This document shows, piece after piece, positions 22,647 to 34,900 of a DNA stretch of 64,000 nt (its first letter is position 1; every line of letters starts with the position of its first letter). Below the pieces are notes generated by a model. The model saw nothing but the letters and a program-made list of their open reading frames with translations. It was not told the origin of the DNA and ran no database searches. The position numbers and the translations under genes are program-made. The DNA comes from Plotosus lineatus (Eukaryota > Chordata > Actinopteri > Siluriformes > Plotosidae): positions 46,259,476 to 46,323,475 of the forward strand of contig CM045744.1 in NCBI GenBank assembly GCA_024760905.1, in the 5' to 3' direction.

Positions 22647-23480
22647 CAGACGCTCCCCGACTTATGTTCATCCGTTTTATGGTTTTTTCCATTTTCCATT
22701 TTTTCCCCCCCCAAAAAAAAAAAAAAAAAAAAAAAAAGTCAAATTTTGAGTACGAGACGTACCTACGTAGTACGCTGATGTAATGACACTGCGTCCATTA
22801 TTTAAAATCGACAGACTGAATGTGCCCTTCTTCTTCCCAGTTCACTGCGTGTTACCCTTGTGTTAAGACGTCCTCTCTGTGATCTTTGTGTTTACAGTGT
22901 TTTGTGGACTTTTGTAACCCTAAGCAAATATGGTTGGTCAGAAGCCTACTAGCATGGGTGCAAGTTTTCCGGCATATGTCGGAATTTTCGGTTTTCCCAA
23001 GACTGAATTAACTATCTGTTTGGATCTGTGCAATCTACCATGCATACTCAGTTAAGCAAAGAGAGTTGTAAAATGAATGAAAACCCGAATCCAGAAAAGA
23101 AAGAGTACTCTCCGCTCTCCTGGTGATTCACATCAGTGCAGGCTGAGTACTAAACAAGTATTCAACGGCGCCCTTGCTCACTTGAAAGACTGGAAGTCCG
23201 TATTAACCCACGCTTTGTCTCAAGCACAAGCAAGTGAACCACACCTCACATATTGTAAGCGTTGATTGGCTGTTTTAAGCTTCATGTAAAGTGACTCGGC
23301 TCAGCTTCATGTAAAGTGACCATCCATCAACTATCGGAACCATTTACAAGCAGAAGGATCACATCATAGAGAATGTTAAAGGTTATATTTGATAATGTAT
23401 TTATATTTGAGTGACTTTGATTACATTTTTTTTATTTGAAATTATTTTGCTTGAATTTTATTTATTTGAAATTAATGTTG
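22647..23480. mobile_element. TIR element family B, copy 2
   Basis: Starts after TA with CAGACGCTCCCCGACTTATG and parallels copy 1 through GTTGATTGGCTGTTTTAAGC and TTATTTGAAATTAATGTTGA. A poly(A) of about 23 bases lies at 22714-22736. The right end is missing where family A sequence starts. Confidence 0.72.
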
Positions 23481-23591
23481 ATATTATTTGATACTATGTA
23501 TCTATTACAGGCGCTAAAACATGCCTCTTAAACACATTCTGTAGACTGTCTTACTCATTAATACAGTGTTATTGTAGTAAAATATAGTAAT

Positions 23592-26500
23592 CATCTTCTC
23601 CTTCTTTTCCTTTCGGCTTTTCCCTTTAGGGGTCGCCACAGCGAATCATCTGCCTCCATCTCACCCTATCCTCTGCATCTTCTTCTCTTACACCAACTGC
23701 CTTCATGTCTCCTTCAACACATCCATAAATCTCCTCTTTGGTCTTCCTCTAGGCCTTCTGCCTGGTAGTTTCAACCTCAGCATCCGACTTCCAATACACT
23801 CACTATCTCTCCTCTGTAAATGTCCAAACCATCTCAATCTGGCCTCTCTGACTTTGTCTCCAAAACGTCTTGCATGTGCTGTCCTTCTGATGTGCTCATT
23901 CCTGATCCTATCCATCCTCGTTATTCCCAAAGAGAGCCTCAACATTTTCATCTCTGCTACCTCCAGCTCTGCCTCCTGTCTTTTCCCCAGGGCCACTGTT
24001 TCTAAACCATCCAACATCGCTGGCCTCAACACCGTCTTGTACACTTTTCCTTTCATTCTTGCCGATACTTTCCTATCACACCAGACACTTTTCTCCAACC
24101 ATTCCAACCAGCCTGCACACGCTTCTTCACCTCTTTTCCACACTCTCCATTTCTCCGGATTGTTGAGCCTAAGTACTTAAAATCCTCCACCTTCCTTATC
24201 TCTGCTCCGTGTAACCTCACCGTTCCTGTTGGGTCCTTGGCATTCATACACATGTATTCTGTCTTACTGAGGCTAACCTTCATTCCCCTCCTTTCCAGGG
24301 CATACCTCCACCTCTCTAGATTTTCCTCCACTTGTTCTCTGCTCTCACTGTAGATCACAATGTCATCTGCAAACATCATAGTCCATGGGGATTCTTGTCT
24401 AACCTTGTCTGTCAGCCTGTCCACCACCATAGCAAACGAGAAGGGGCTGAGAGCTGACCCACCTCCACCTTGACCCACTGCTGATGCAGTCCCACCTCCA
24501 CTTTGAAGTCTTCTGCCACACCGACAGAACACCTCACAACTGTCTTACATCTCTTATACATGTCCTGCACCACTCTAACATACTTCTGCCACTCCAGACT
24601 TTCTCATGCAATACCACAGTTTCTCTCTTGGCACCCTGTCATATGATTTTTCCAGATCCACAAAGGCACAATGCAGCTCCTTCTGACCTTCTCTGTACTT
24701 CTCTATTAACATTCTCAAAGCAAACACTACATCTGTGGTGCTCTTTCTTGGCATGAAAACAAACTGTTGTTCACAAATGCTGACCTCTGCCCTTAGTCTA
24801 ACTTCCACTATTCTTTCCCATAACTTCATCGTATGGCTCATTAACTTTATCCCTCTGTTGTTGCCACACCTCTGCACATCTCCCTTGTTCTTAAAACTGG
24901 GCACTAGCACACTTCTCCTCCATTCCTCTGGCATCCTCTCACTCTCTTAGACCTAGTTGAATGTTCTTGTCAGGAAATCTACTGCTACCTCTCCTAGACA
25001 CTTCCATACCTCCACCGGTATGTCATCAGGACCAACTGCCTTTCCACTCTTCATCCTCTTCAATGCCCTCCTCACTGCACCCTTACTAATCTTTGCTACT
25101 TCCTGGTCCTCAACAGTCACCTCTTCTACTCTTTTTTCTCTCTCTCATTTTCCTCATTCATCAGCTCTTCAAAGTACTCTTTCCATCTTCCCAGCACACT
25201 TCTGTCATCAGTCCATACATTTCCCACTCTGTCCTTAATCACTCTAACTTGCTGCACGTCCCTCCCATCTCTGTTTCTCCTCTGTGCCAACCTGTATAAA
25301 TCATTTTCTCCCTCCTTACTGTCCAACCTATCATACAAGTCATCATACACCATCTGTTTGGCCTTTGACACTGTTACCTTCACCTTACACTGTGTCTCCG
25401 TGTACTCCTGTTTACTCTCTTCGGTCCTCTCAATGTCCCACTTCCTTTTAGCAACCACTTCCTTTGTACACACTCCTTCACTTCCTCATTCCACCACAAA
25501 GTCTCCTTATCTCCTCTCCTTCCAGATGACACACCAAGTATTCTCCTACCTGTCTCCCTGATCACATTTAGCTGTAGTTGTCCACTCATCTGGCAGCACT
25601 TCCTGACCACCCAAAGCCATTTTCAATTCCTCCTTGAAGATAACCCGACACTCTTCCTTTTTCAGCTTCCACCACTTTGTCTTCTGCTCTGCCTTTGCTT
25701 TCTTCACCTTCCTCACCATCAGCATCATTCTGCACACTACCATACTATGCTGTTTGGCAACACTCTCACCCACTACTACTTTGCAGTCACTCACTTCCTT
25801 CAAGTTACATTGCCTGCACAAGATGTAGTCTACCTGTGTGCTCCTACCTCCGATTTTATAAGTCACCCTATGCTCCTGTCTCTTCTGGAAGAAAGTATTC
25901 ACCACAGCCTTTTCCATCCTTTTTGCAAAATCTACCAACATCTGTCCTTCTGCGTTCCTGTCCTGGATACCAAGCTGCCCATCACTTCCTCATCCCCTGT
26001 TTCCTTCACCAACATGTCCATTGTAATCTGCCCCAATGACCACTCTTTCATCTAAGGGGATACTCTGCATCACTTCATCTAAGTCACTCCAGAATCTCTC
26101 CTTCTCTTCTAGCTCACATCCTACCTGTGGGGCATAAGCACTAACAACATTGAGCATGACACCTTCAATTTCTAACTTGAGACTCATCACTCTTTCTGAC
26201 ACTCATCACTTCTAGAACATTCCTGACAAACTCCTCCTTCGAGATGACTCCTACTCCATTTCTCTTCCCATCCACACCATGAAAAAACAGCTTAAACCCT
26301 GCTCCTAAGCTTCTAGCCTTGCTACCTTTCCACCTGGTCTCCTGAACACACCGTATGTCCACCTTCCTCCTCTGCATCATGTCATCCATTTCTCTACCTT
26401 TTCCTGTCATAGTTCCAACATTCAAAGTTCCTACTTTCAGTCCGAGACTCATGCTTTTCCTCTTCTCTCTCTGCCTAAGGACACACCTCCCGCCTCTCCT

Positions 26501-26751
26501 TCTTCGACGTCTTCGACCAACAGTAGTCCAATTTCCACCAGAACCCTGCTGGTTAACAGCACTGATGGCGGTCGTTGTTAACCCGGGCCTCGACCGATCC
26601 GGTATGAATTTTCTTGATATGACTCGCATGTTTTATTTGGCATTTGTTTTACGCCGCATGCCCTTCCTGACGCAACCCTCTGCATTTATCCGGACTTGGG
26701 ACCGGCGTGAGGGAGAGACACTGGCTTGTGCCCCTCCCTCACTGCTGTATT
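23592..26751 (-). mobile_element. Full-length RTE-clade LINE
   Basis: 3160 bases flanked by a 19-base target duplication (TGTAGTAAAATATAGTAAT at 23573-23591; one mismatch at 26752-26770). The minus strand runs from the 5' UTR (26751) through endonuclease, linker, RT and C-terminal domain to the 3' tail (23592). This is the only complete copy here and the reference for the truncated ones. Confidence 0.88.
23640..26490 (-). pseudogene. RTE polyprotein (AP endonuclease plus RT), frameshifted
   Basis: Pieces in order on the minus strand: AP-type endonuclease (KVGTLNVGTMTGKGRE and CVQETRWKG near 26.45-26.33 kb, VVIGADYNGHVGEGNRG near 26.0 kb, STQVDYILCRQCNL near 25.83 kb), linker (WWKLKKEECRVIF, RRILGVSSGRRGDKETLWWN, DLYRLAQRRNRDGRDVQQ), RT ([26 protein letters not shown] region with Phe to Val, FVDLEKSYDRVP, FADDIVIYSES near 24.37 kb) and the C-terminal domain (KGKVYKTVLRPAMLDGLETV, GRRPRGRPKRRFMDV). 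At least seven frame changes separate these blocks. In RTE elements one protein of about 1000 residues nicks target DNA and primes reverse transcription there. Confidence 0.87.
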
Positions 26752-26894
26752 TGTAGTAAAATCTAGTAATGATTAAGAAAAACTTTTCAATTTTTACTCA
26801 TTTTTATTGATGATAAAATATAAACATTACACAGCATATACTGTTGTAAAGCACTCGTTTTAAAGTCTTTTTCAATTATTATTCCAGTACAGTA

Positions 26895-27663
26895 CAGCCG
26901 TCACTTGAATATTGCGGATAGTGTAGACCAGACCTGGCTGCGATATCCGAAAAACCGCGAAGTAGGAACGCCCCTCTAATTTCTACCATGTTGTCTCATT
27001 TCTATATGTTTTCCCGTCTATACAATATCAAGAAGTGTATATTAAACGTTATGGTTATATGCATATTTAAATACTGTAATGTATTAATATTTAAATCGAA
27101 TTTATGTATAAATACTTTAAGTACTGTACTCACCTCTGACAATAGCTCTTCTCCGCTTGATCTTAATTTTAGTCTTTTTTGATGTAACGCACGGTAGATT
27201 CATTTATGCCGTGATGGCGTGCTACATGGGCATACGTATTGCCCGCTGTCAGCATATCTAGCAACTTCACTTTTTGGGTCACTGTCATCATATTTTGCTT
27301 TTTCTTGGGCTCATTGGATGCCTTAGATGGTGCAGGCTGTTCACAAACACTATACGATCACAAAATCACAAAAAATCCCGCGGGAATGTGCGAGGCAACA
27401 GCGTCACGCATCTAAACCAATCAGCTTGCGAGATTGAGTTGAGTGGGCGGTCCCTGAACTGGGGAGGAGGGGCACTTCAGTCTGTCGTTCGTAAACAGTG
27501 GACGCAGCCTGCCTTGGGTCCCTGCCTTCCGCTTGCTTACATGCGAGTTTCAGCATGAATTTTGAATTTTTTATGAATATTTTATTTTATTTTATTTTTT
27601 ATGAAAATACCATGATTTACCAAGACTGCCAAGTTCAAATCGCAAAGTGGCAAGGGATGACTG
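26895..27663 (-). mobile_element. Internally deleted pogo/Tigger transposon
   Basis: Flanked by TA with inverted ends CAGCCGTCACTTGAATATTG and (reverse complement) CAGTCATCCCTTGCCACTTT. It interrupts family A at TTCCAGTA. It keeps the N-terminal DNA-binding part of the transposase but not the DDE domain. Confidence 0.85.
27169..27330 (-). pseudogene. Tigger/pogo transposase N-terminal HTH fragment
   Basis: A minus-strand frame reads VTQKVKLLDMLTAGNTYAHV and then RHHGINESTVRYIKKD before a stop. This is the psq-type helix-turn-helix of pogo/Tigger transposases, as in jerky and CENP-B relatives. The rest of the enzyme is missing. Confidence 0.82.
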
Positions 27664-27721
27664 TACCCAAGTTAATTTTTAGAATGTTTGTACGTGAGAT
27701 TTTATGTTCTTATAACGCTTC

Positions 27722-28590
27722 ATGTCCTTTTACATTGACCTTGAAGTGACATGTCTGAGTGACGTGTCCAAGATGGCGCTGCCCAGAGGGCAATGTCGCG
27801 GAGTTCTTAGAGTCAAATTGTTTCTTTGTTCGTTTTAATTTGTTTTATTTGTTTGTTCATGTTTTGCACTATGCTCGTCTGTGATCAACCGACCTGACTA
27901 CAGCTATGAGCAGCTTCAGCTTCGGGCAGCTAAGCACGCAACGACTTCTATCAGGAGCTAATATGGAATGGGAGCTCAATGCTAACCGCACCCCGGCTAA
28001 CAATAAGCCCAGGCGGAGTTCTCAGAGGCTTGGTTAGCACTTCCGGCCATTCTGCTTGAAAATGTTCAGTCCCAGCGAAACAAGATGGATGAGCTTCATG
28101 CTCAGATTTCAGGGCAGAGGGATCTACAGGACTGTGTTTCTGTGAAACATGGCTTGAGGAGAGTACACCCGATGAGGCGATTACACCAGCCGGCTACACG
28201 GCCTTCATCCCCTGCAATCCCAAGTGCCGGAGTCATCGTTCAGCCCCTTCCCGCCTGGGCTTCTTGTTAGCTGGGGTGTGGCTCGCATTGAGCTGCCTAC
28301 CATAGCATATATTAGCTCTGCTAGCCGCACCCCGGCTAACAAGCCCAGTTGAGCGTGCTTAGTTATACACGCCCGAAGATACTCCGATCTTATAGCTGTA
28401 GTCGAGTCGACCGGTATGAGACAAGCATAATGCAAAACATGAACAAACAAAACAACAAATAAAACAGATTAAAACAAGCAAAGAAACAATTTGACTCTGA
28501 GAACTCCGCGACGTCGCCCTCTGGGCAGCGCCATCTTGGAGACGTCACTCCAAGTTCAATGTAAATGACATGAAGAGTACTGGAATAAAG
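27722..28590. mobile_element. Palindromic LINE 5'-end segment
   Basis: Two LINE 5' ends face each other: 27745 rightward (GTGTCCAAGATGGCGCTGCC) and 28560 leftward (same sequence reverse complemented), with arms of about 170 bases. Near 28085 the plus strand reads KMDELHAQISGQRDLQD, then after a frame change FTETWLEESTPDEAI, the start of a CR1-superfamily AP endonuclease. The same palindrome at the same site within family A occurs near 8255-8680. Confidence 0.65.
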
Positions 28591-28936
28591 TTTATCCTTT
28601 TGGTATCGTTTGTTAGACATGCTACAGAACATAAAATCTCACGCATAAACATGAACTTGGGTACTGTCCTGGAATAATAATTGAAAAAGATTTTAATACA
28701 ACAGTTCAGAGAAAACCGTCGTTTCTCAGGAGAAAGTATTATTTCTTCAAAAGAGACATCCAGCGTTTTCTATCGCTTAGCCAGAAAAGATGCATAGCAT
28801 TTGAGTGGTATCATAGCGCTTAACTGGTAATTAAAACACACACAAAAAAAGAGGCTCATTGACAACTTGTGCGCGAATGAGGAAAAAGGGGCGGGACATC
28901 AGCTCAACCAATCAGGAGAAAGGAGGACAGCCATTG

Positions 28937-30070
28937 AAAGGCTCCTCCTCATACACCTCCGCTCTATGGTGAGCCCCACCCTAGATCCGCTGCAGTTTGC
29001 CTACAGGCCCAACATCGGAGTAGAAGACGCTGTCATCTACCTTCTGCAGCGGGCACTCACCCACCTGGAAATCGCTGGCAGCGCTGTGAGGGTCATGTTC
29101 TTTGACTTCTCCAGCGCCTTCAACACCATCAGGCCAGCGCTTCTGCGGGAGAAGCTGGAGGATGTGGGAGTGGACGGGCATCTTGCTGCCTGGATCACTG
29201 ACTACCTTACTAAGCGTCCACAGTACGTGCGGCTGCGCGGCTGTAAGTCAAAGGTGGCAGTCTGCAGCACGGGGGCACCGCAGGGCACCGTGCTCTCACC
29301 CTTCCTTTTCAGCATTTATACCTCGGACTTTAGCTATAGCACAGACAGCTGCCACCTCCAGAAGTTCTCGGACGACTCCGCCATCGTGGGCCGTGTGTCA
29401 GAGGGGAACGAGCTGGAGTACCGGTCGGTCATCGTTGACTTCGTGGACTGGTGTGAGCGCAACCACTTGTGCTTGAACACCAGAAAGACGAAGGAGATGG
29501 TGGTCGACTTCAGAAGAAGCACACTAACACACACACACACACACACAATCACTAGTGAACATCCAGGGACAGAACATTGAGATAGTGAACAGTTTCAAAT
29601 ACCTGGGCGTTCACCTTAACAATAAACTGGACTGGTCCCACAACACCAACGCGCTGTACAAGAAGGGCCAGAGTCGCCTCCACCTTCTGAGGAGACTCAG
29701 GTCCTTTGGAGTATGCAGACCTCTGCTCAGGACATTTTATGACTCTGTGGTAGCCTCTGCAATCCTCTACGCTGCCATCTGCTGGGCCCCGGGCAGCACA
29801 GAGCGGGACAGAAAAAGACTGAACAAGCTGGTCAGGAGGGCCAGCTCTGTCCTCGGCTGCCCACTGGACTCTGTGGAGGAGGTGAGTGAGAGGAGGATGG
29901 TAGCAAAGCTCACATCCATCATGAACAACAGCTCTCACCCACTTCACCAGACTGTAGAGAAGCTGAGTAGCTCCTTCAGTAGACGACTGAGACATCCTCA
30001 GTGCAGGAAGGAGCGCTACTGCAGGTCGTTCATTCCCACCGCTGTCAGACTGTACAACACCACTTTGTAA
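28937..30070 (+). pseudogene. Rex1-like reverse transcriptase, C-terminal two-thirds
   Basis: RT palm with motif A FFDFSSAFNTIRP, motif B STGAPQGTVLSPFLF and motif C FSDDSAI is open from the junction to about 29525. A (CA)n tract then throws the frame (ending at 29580), and a second frame from 29555 carries the C-terminal part (SFKYLGVHLNNKLDW, YDSVVASAILYAAICWAPGS) to SFIPTAVRLYNTTL at 30070. Apart from the microsatellite shift I see no stop. The endonuclease and RT fingers are missing, so the copy was dead on arrival. Confidence 0.85.
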
Positions 30071-30411
30071 CTGTCTGTGAAAATACCGGTTATGTGCAAT
30101 AAAAACCCCGTGCACTTTAATCAACCACATCTACCCCACTGACTGTAAACCATATCAACCCATCTACTCTGCACTCAGATACATTACACTTTAATATAGG
30201 CCAGTCTATAAAGTCGTTCCCTTCTTTTCTTTTATTGTTTATTAATTTATACTATTTATGTATCTATTTATTTATTTACTTATATAATGTATATGTATGT
30301 GTGTATGTTTGTATATGTATCTATTTTTGCACCCCCTACTGATGGTACCTCAAGAGCCTGTAACAGTGAATTTCTCCATTGTGAGATTAATAAAGCTGTA
30401 TCTTATCTTAT
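28937..30411 (+). mobile_element. Rex1-like LINE, 5'-truncated
   Basis: Inserted in family A sequence with a short duplication CATTG (28932-28936 and 30412-30416). It starts in RT at ERLLLIHLRSMVSP and ends with GAGATTAATAAAGCTGTATC and TTATCTTAT. The 3' UTR is about 340 bases. Confidence 0.85.
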
Positions 30412-30504
30412 CATTGGCTGAATTTGAACAACGTGCCGGTTGCTCAGCAGTAAGCGAATACTCAAACCATGTGTGCAAAACTGCGAATAGTCAAGGGCAT
30501 ACTA

Positions 30505-30592
30505 CTTTCTTCTTTTACTTTCGGCTGCTCCCTTCAGGGGTCGCCACAGCAAATCATCCGCCTCCACCTCACCCTGTCCTCCGCATCTTCTT
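30505..30592 (-). mobile_element. RTE 3'-end fragment
   Basis: Minus strand ends with the codons for RWRRMI-type sequence, CGDP and the 3' tail (GACCCCTGAAGGGAGCAGCC). Only the last ~90 bases are present. Confidence 0.75.
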
Positions 30593-30814
30593 TACTGTAT
30601 AGATAAATACAGGGATCCCTCACTTTCCGCAGTTAATGGGGACCGAGACCCCCCGACTGCCGAAATCCTCGAAGTAGGATCGACCCCCCTGACTGATGTA
30701 TACGTACTTGTATATGTGTGTGTATAATATCAATAAATACATATTCAATGCTATAAATGCTTATAATAACAATTAAATATTCTAAAATAATGTATAAGAT
30801 ATATATATATATAA

Positions 30815-30853
<39 letters not shown>

Positions 30854-30861
30854 CAATAGAT

Positions 30862-31406
30862 CTTCTTTTCCTTTAGGCTTTTCCCTTCAGGGGTCGCCAC
30901 AGCGAATCATCTGCCTCCTTCTCACCCTATTCTCTGCATCTTCTACGCTTACTCCAACTACCTTCATGTCCTCCTTCACCACATCCATAAATCTTCTTTG
31001 TTCTTCCTCCTGGCCTTCTGCCTGGTAGTCCCCACCACAGCATCCTACTACCAATATACTCACTATCTCTCCTCTGTACATGTCCAAACCAGATCAATCT
31101 AGCCTCTCTGACTTTGTCTCCAAAACCTCTTACATGTGCTGTCCCTCTGATATACTCATTCCTAATCCTATCCATCCTCGTGCTACCTCCAGCTCAGCCT
31201 CCTGTCTTTTCCCGAGGGACACTGTTTCTAAACCATACAACATCGCTGGCCTCAACACCGTCTTGTACACTTTTGCTTTCAGTCTTGCTGATACCTTCTT
31301 GTCACACATCACACCGGACACTTTTCTGCAACCATTCCTACCTGCCTGCACACGCTTCTTCACCTCTTTTCCACACTCTGCATTGCTCTGAACTGTTGAG
31401 CCTAAG
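30862..31406 (-). mobile_element. RTE-clade LINE, 3' part (split copy)
   Basis: Minus strand carries the RT C-terminal domain (VYKTVLRPAMLYGLETVSL, GTAHVRGFGDKVREARL) to the 3' tail at 30862, with frame breaks and a small deletion near 31183. It is interrupted at the TA at 31407-31408 by TIR element A and continues at 36040. A TA-rich stretch lies at 30799-30846 just outside. Confidence 0.85.
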
Positions 31407-31957
31407 TACAGTAGGCTCTTGACATTCGCGGGGGTACGGTTCCGGGCCTTCACGCGAATCGAGATAATCCACGAGTTCTGTACCCAGAAGTAAAACCCCG
31501 TGTATGATGTCACATGCGCGAATGAGCAGCTGGAAGTAAAATACTATGTATCTATTACATGCGCTAAAATATGCTTCTTAAACACATTCTATAGACAGTC
31601 TTACTCATTAATACAGTATTAATTTAGTAATGATTAAGAAAAACTTTTCAATTTTTACTGTTGTTTATATTTTAGCATCAATAAATATATTATACCGTAT
31701 ACACATAAAACACCTTTCAATGCATTCTGTTTATAAACATACAGCACTGTAGTTTTCAAAAATGCCCACGAGAGGAAAAATAGTGTATTGCATTAGGCAT
31801 GACACGACTGAATTCAGGTATTGACTGCATTAAGTCCGAGCAGCTCGGCCACGCCCCCCCCCCCCCAACCGGAACCGGAGTACAAAACAGAAGTTTAGAG
31901 TTAGAGATGAAGAGGTGTTACAAACCAAAGAAGCGGTGATGTTCATCATCATCATCA

Positions 31958-34900
31958 TCATCGTCTTCCGCAAAGTCCAGGGTCGGGGCGCGGGGGCAGC
32001 AACCTAAGCAAAGAGGTCCAGACGTCCCTCTCCCCAGCCACCTCCTCCAACTCTCCCGGGGGGACACTGAGGCGGTCCCAGACAAGCCAAGCAACATAGT
32101 CCCTCCAGCGTGTTCTAGGTCGACCCCGGGTTCTCTTCCCGGTTGGACATGCCCGAAACACCACACCAGGGAGGCGTCCGGGAGGCATTCTGACCACATG
32201 CCCGAGCCACCTCAACTCGCCCCTCTCAATGCTGAGGAGCAGCGGATCTACTCGGAGTTCTCCACGGATGGTAGAGCTTCTCACCTTATCTCTAAGGGAG
32301 AACCCCGCCACCTGGCGAAGGAAGCTCATTTCAGCCGCTTGTATCCGTGATCTTGTTCTTTCTGTCATTACCCAAAGCTCGTGACCATAGGTGAGGGTTG
32401 GAACGTAGATCGACTGGTAAATTGAGAGCTTCGCCTTGCGGCTCAGCTCCTTCTTCACCACGACGGACCGGTACAGGCACCGCTTAACAGCAGAGGCTGC
32501 AGCGATCCGTCTGTCGATCTCTCGCTCCATCCTTCCCTCACTCGTGAACAAGACCCCAAGATACTTAAACTCCTCCACTTGGGGCAGGACCTCATTCCCG
32601 ACCCGGAGGGTGCATTGCACCCTTGTCCGACTGAGAACCATGGCCTCAGACTTGGAGGTACTGATCCTCATCCCGGCTGCTTCGCACTCAGCTGCAAAAC
32701 GCTTCAATGAGAGCTGGAGGTCCCGACTTGATGAAGCCAAAAGGACAACATCATCCACAAAAAGCAGAGACAAGATCCGATGGCCACCAAATCAGAACCC
32801 CTCAACACCTCGACTGTGCCTAAAAAGTCTGTCCATAAAAATTATGAACAGAATTGGTGATAAAGGACAGCCTTGGCGGACTCCAACTCCCACCGGAAAC
32901 GAATTCGACCTGTTGTTACCAATACGGACCAAACTCTGGGTCCGATGATACAGCGACTGAATGGCTCGTCGCAACAAATCTGGAACGCCGTACTCTCGGA
33001 GCACGCCCCACAAGATCGTTCGAGGGACACGGTCGAAAGCCTTCTCCAAGTCCACAAAGCACATGTGGACGGATTGGGCAAACTCCCATGCCCCCTCCAG
33101 AATCCTGTGGAGTGTATAGAGTTGGTCAAGAGTGCTACGGCCAGGACGAAAACCACACTGTTCCTCCTGAATCCGAGGTTCGACTATCGGTCGGATCCTC
33201 CTCTCTAGTACCCCTGCATAGACTTTCCCAGGTAGGCTGAGGAGTGTAATTCCACGATAATTGGAACACACCCTCCGGTCCCCCTTCTTAAAAATCAGGA
33301 CCACCACCCCAGTTTGCCATTCCAGAGGTACAGCCCCCGACGACCACACGATGTTGCAGAGACGTGTCAACCAAGACAGTCCTACAGCATCCAGAACCCT
33401 GAGATATTCCGGGCGGATCTCGTCCAACCCCGGAGCTCAACCACCGAGGAGCTTTTTGACAACCTCAGTGACCTCCACTCCAGTGATGGGCGGACCCCCA
33501 CCAAAACCCTCAGGGTCTTGCTCTTCCACGGAGGTTGTGTTGGTGAGATTGAGGAGGTCCTCAAAGTATTCCCTCCACCTCTCAACGACATCCCCAGTCG
33601 AGGTAAGCAGCTCCCCACCTCCACTGTAAGCAGTGCTTGTGGAGAACTGCTTCCCCCTCCTAAGGCGTCGAATGGCGGTCCAGAACCTTTTTAAGGCCAA
33701 CCGATAATCACTCTCCAGGCCCTCACCGAACTCCTCCCATGCCCGAGATTTTGCATCTGCGACAACCTCGGCTGCGGCACGTTTGGCCTGCCGATACCTG
33801 TTTGCTGCCTCGGGAGTCCCACAGGCTAATAAAACCCGATAGGCCTCCTTCTTCAGCTGGACAACCCCCTTCACCGCAGGTGTCCACCACTGGGTTCGGG
33901 GATTACCGACACGACAAGCACCGATGACCTTACGGCCACAGCTATGGGCTGCCGCCTCAGCAATGGAGGCATGAAACATGGCCCATTCGGATTCCATGTC
34001 CCCCGCCTCCTCCGGAAGTTGTTTGTAGCTCTGCCGGAGGTGGGAGTTAAAGGCCTCTCGGACAGGGGACTCTGCCAAATGTTCCCAGCAGACCCTGATT
34101 ACACGCTTGGGCCTGCCAGGTCTGGAAGGCAGCCTCCCCCACCACCGAAGCCAACTCAACACCAGGTAGTGATCGGTAGACAGCTCAGCTCCTCTCTTCA
34201 CCCGAGTGTCCAGAACATATGGTCGCAAGTCCGATGACACGACTACAAAGTCAATCATCGAACTGCGACCTATGGTGTCCTGGTGCCAAGTGCACTTATG
34301 GGCACACTTATGTTCGAACATGGTGTTCGTGATAGACAAACTGTGACAAGCACAGAAGTCTAACAACGAAACACCATTCGGATTCAGACTGGAGAGGCCA
34401 TACCTACCGATCACACACTTCCAGGTCACACTATCGTTGCCCACATGGGCGTTGAAGTCTCCCAAGACAACTAGTGAGACTCCCGAGGGAGCGTTCTCCA
34501 ACACCCCCCCCCCCCCCCCCTAAAGACTCCAAAAAGGGTGGGTACTCTGAACTGTCATTTGGTGCATAAGCACAAATAACAGTCAGGACCAGTCCCCCCA
34601 CCCGAAGACGGAGGGAAGCTACCCTTTCGTCAACTGGGGAGAACCCCAACATTTGGGCACCGAGACGGGGGGCAGCAAGGATACCCACACCGGCTCGCCG
34701 CCTCTCCCCATGAGCAACTCCAGAATAAAATAAGGTCCATCCTTTCTCGAGATGGATGGTTCCAGAGCCCAAGCTATGCGTTGAGGTGAGCCCGACTATA
34801 TCTAGTCGGTATCTCTCCACCTCGCGCACCAGATCAGGCTCCTTCCCCGCCAGAGAGGTAACATTCCATGTCCCAAGGGTCAGAGTAAGTAGCCGAGGAT

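Larger units (their letters stand above)
23481..30499 (-). mobile_element. TIR element family A, copy 2, carrying four insertions
   Basis: Family A sequence is recognisable in five separated blocks (about 23481-23591, 26771-26894, 27664-27722, 28590-28936, 30412-30499). They match, in order, the copy at 31409-36037 and/or the copy at 7778. The last block ends GAATAGTCAAGGGC, the family A terminus. Between the blocks sit a full RTE, a Tigger derivative, a LINE 5' palindrome and a Rex1-like LINE. The left terminus is missing. Confidence 0.68.

Noticed and set aside
29552..30130. 192-codon minus-strand frame
   Set aside because: Antisense of the Rex1-like RT C-terminal part.
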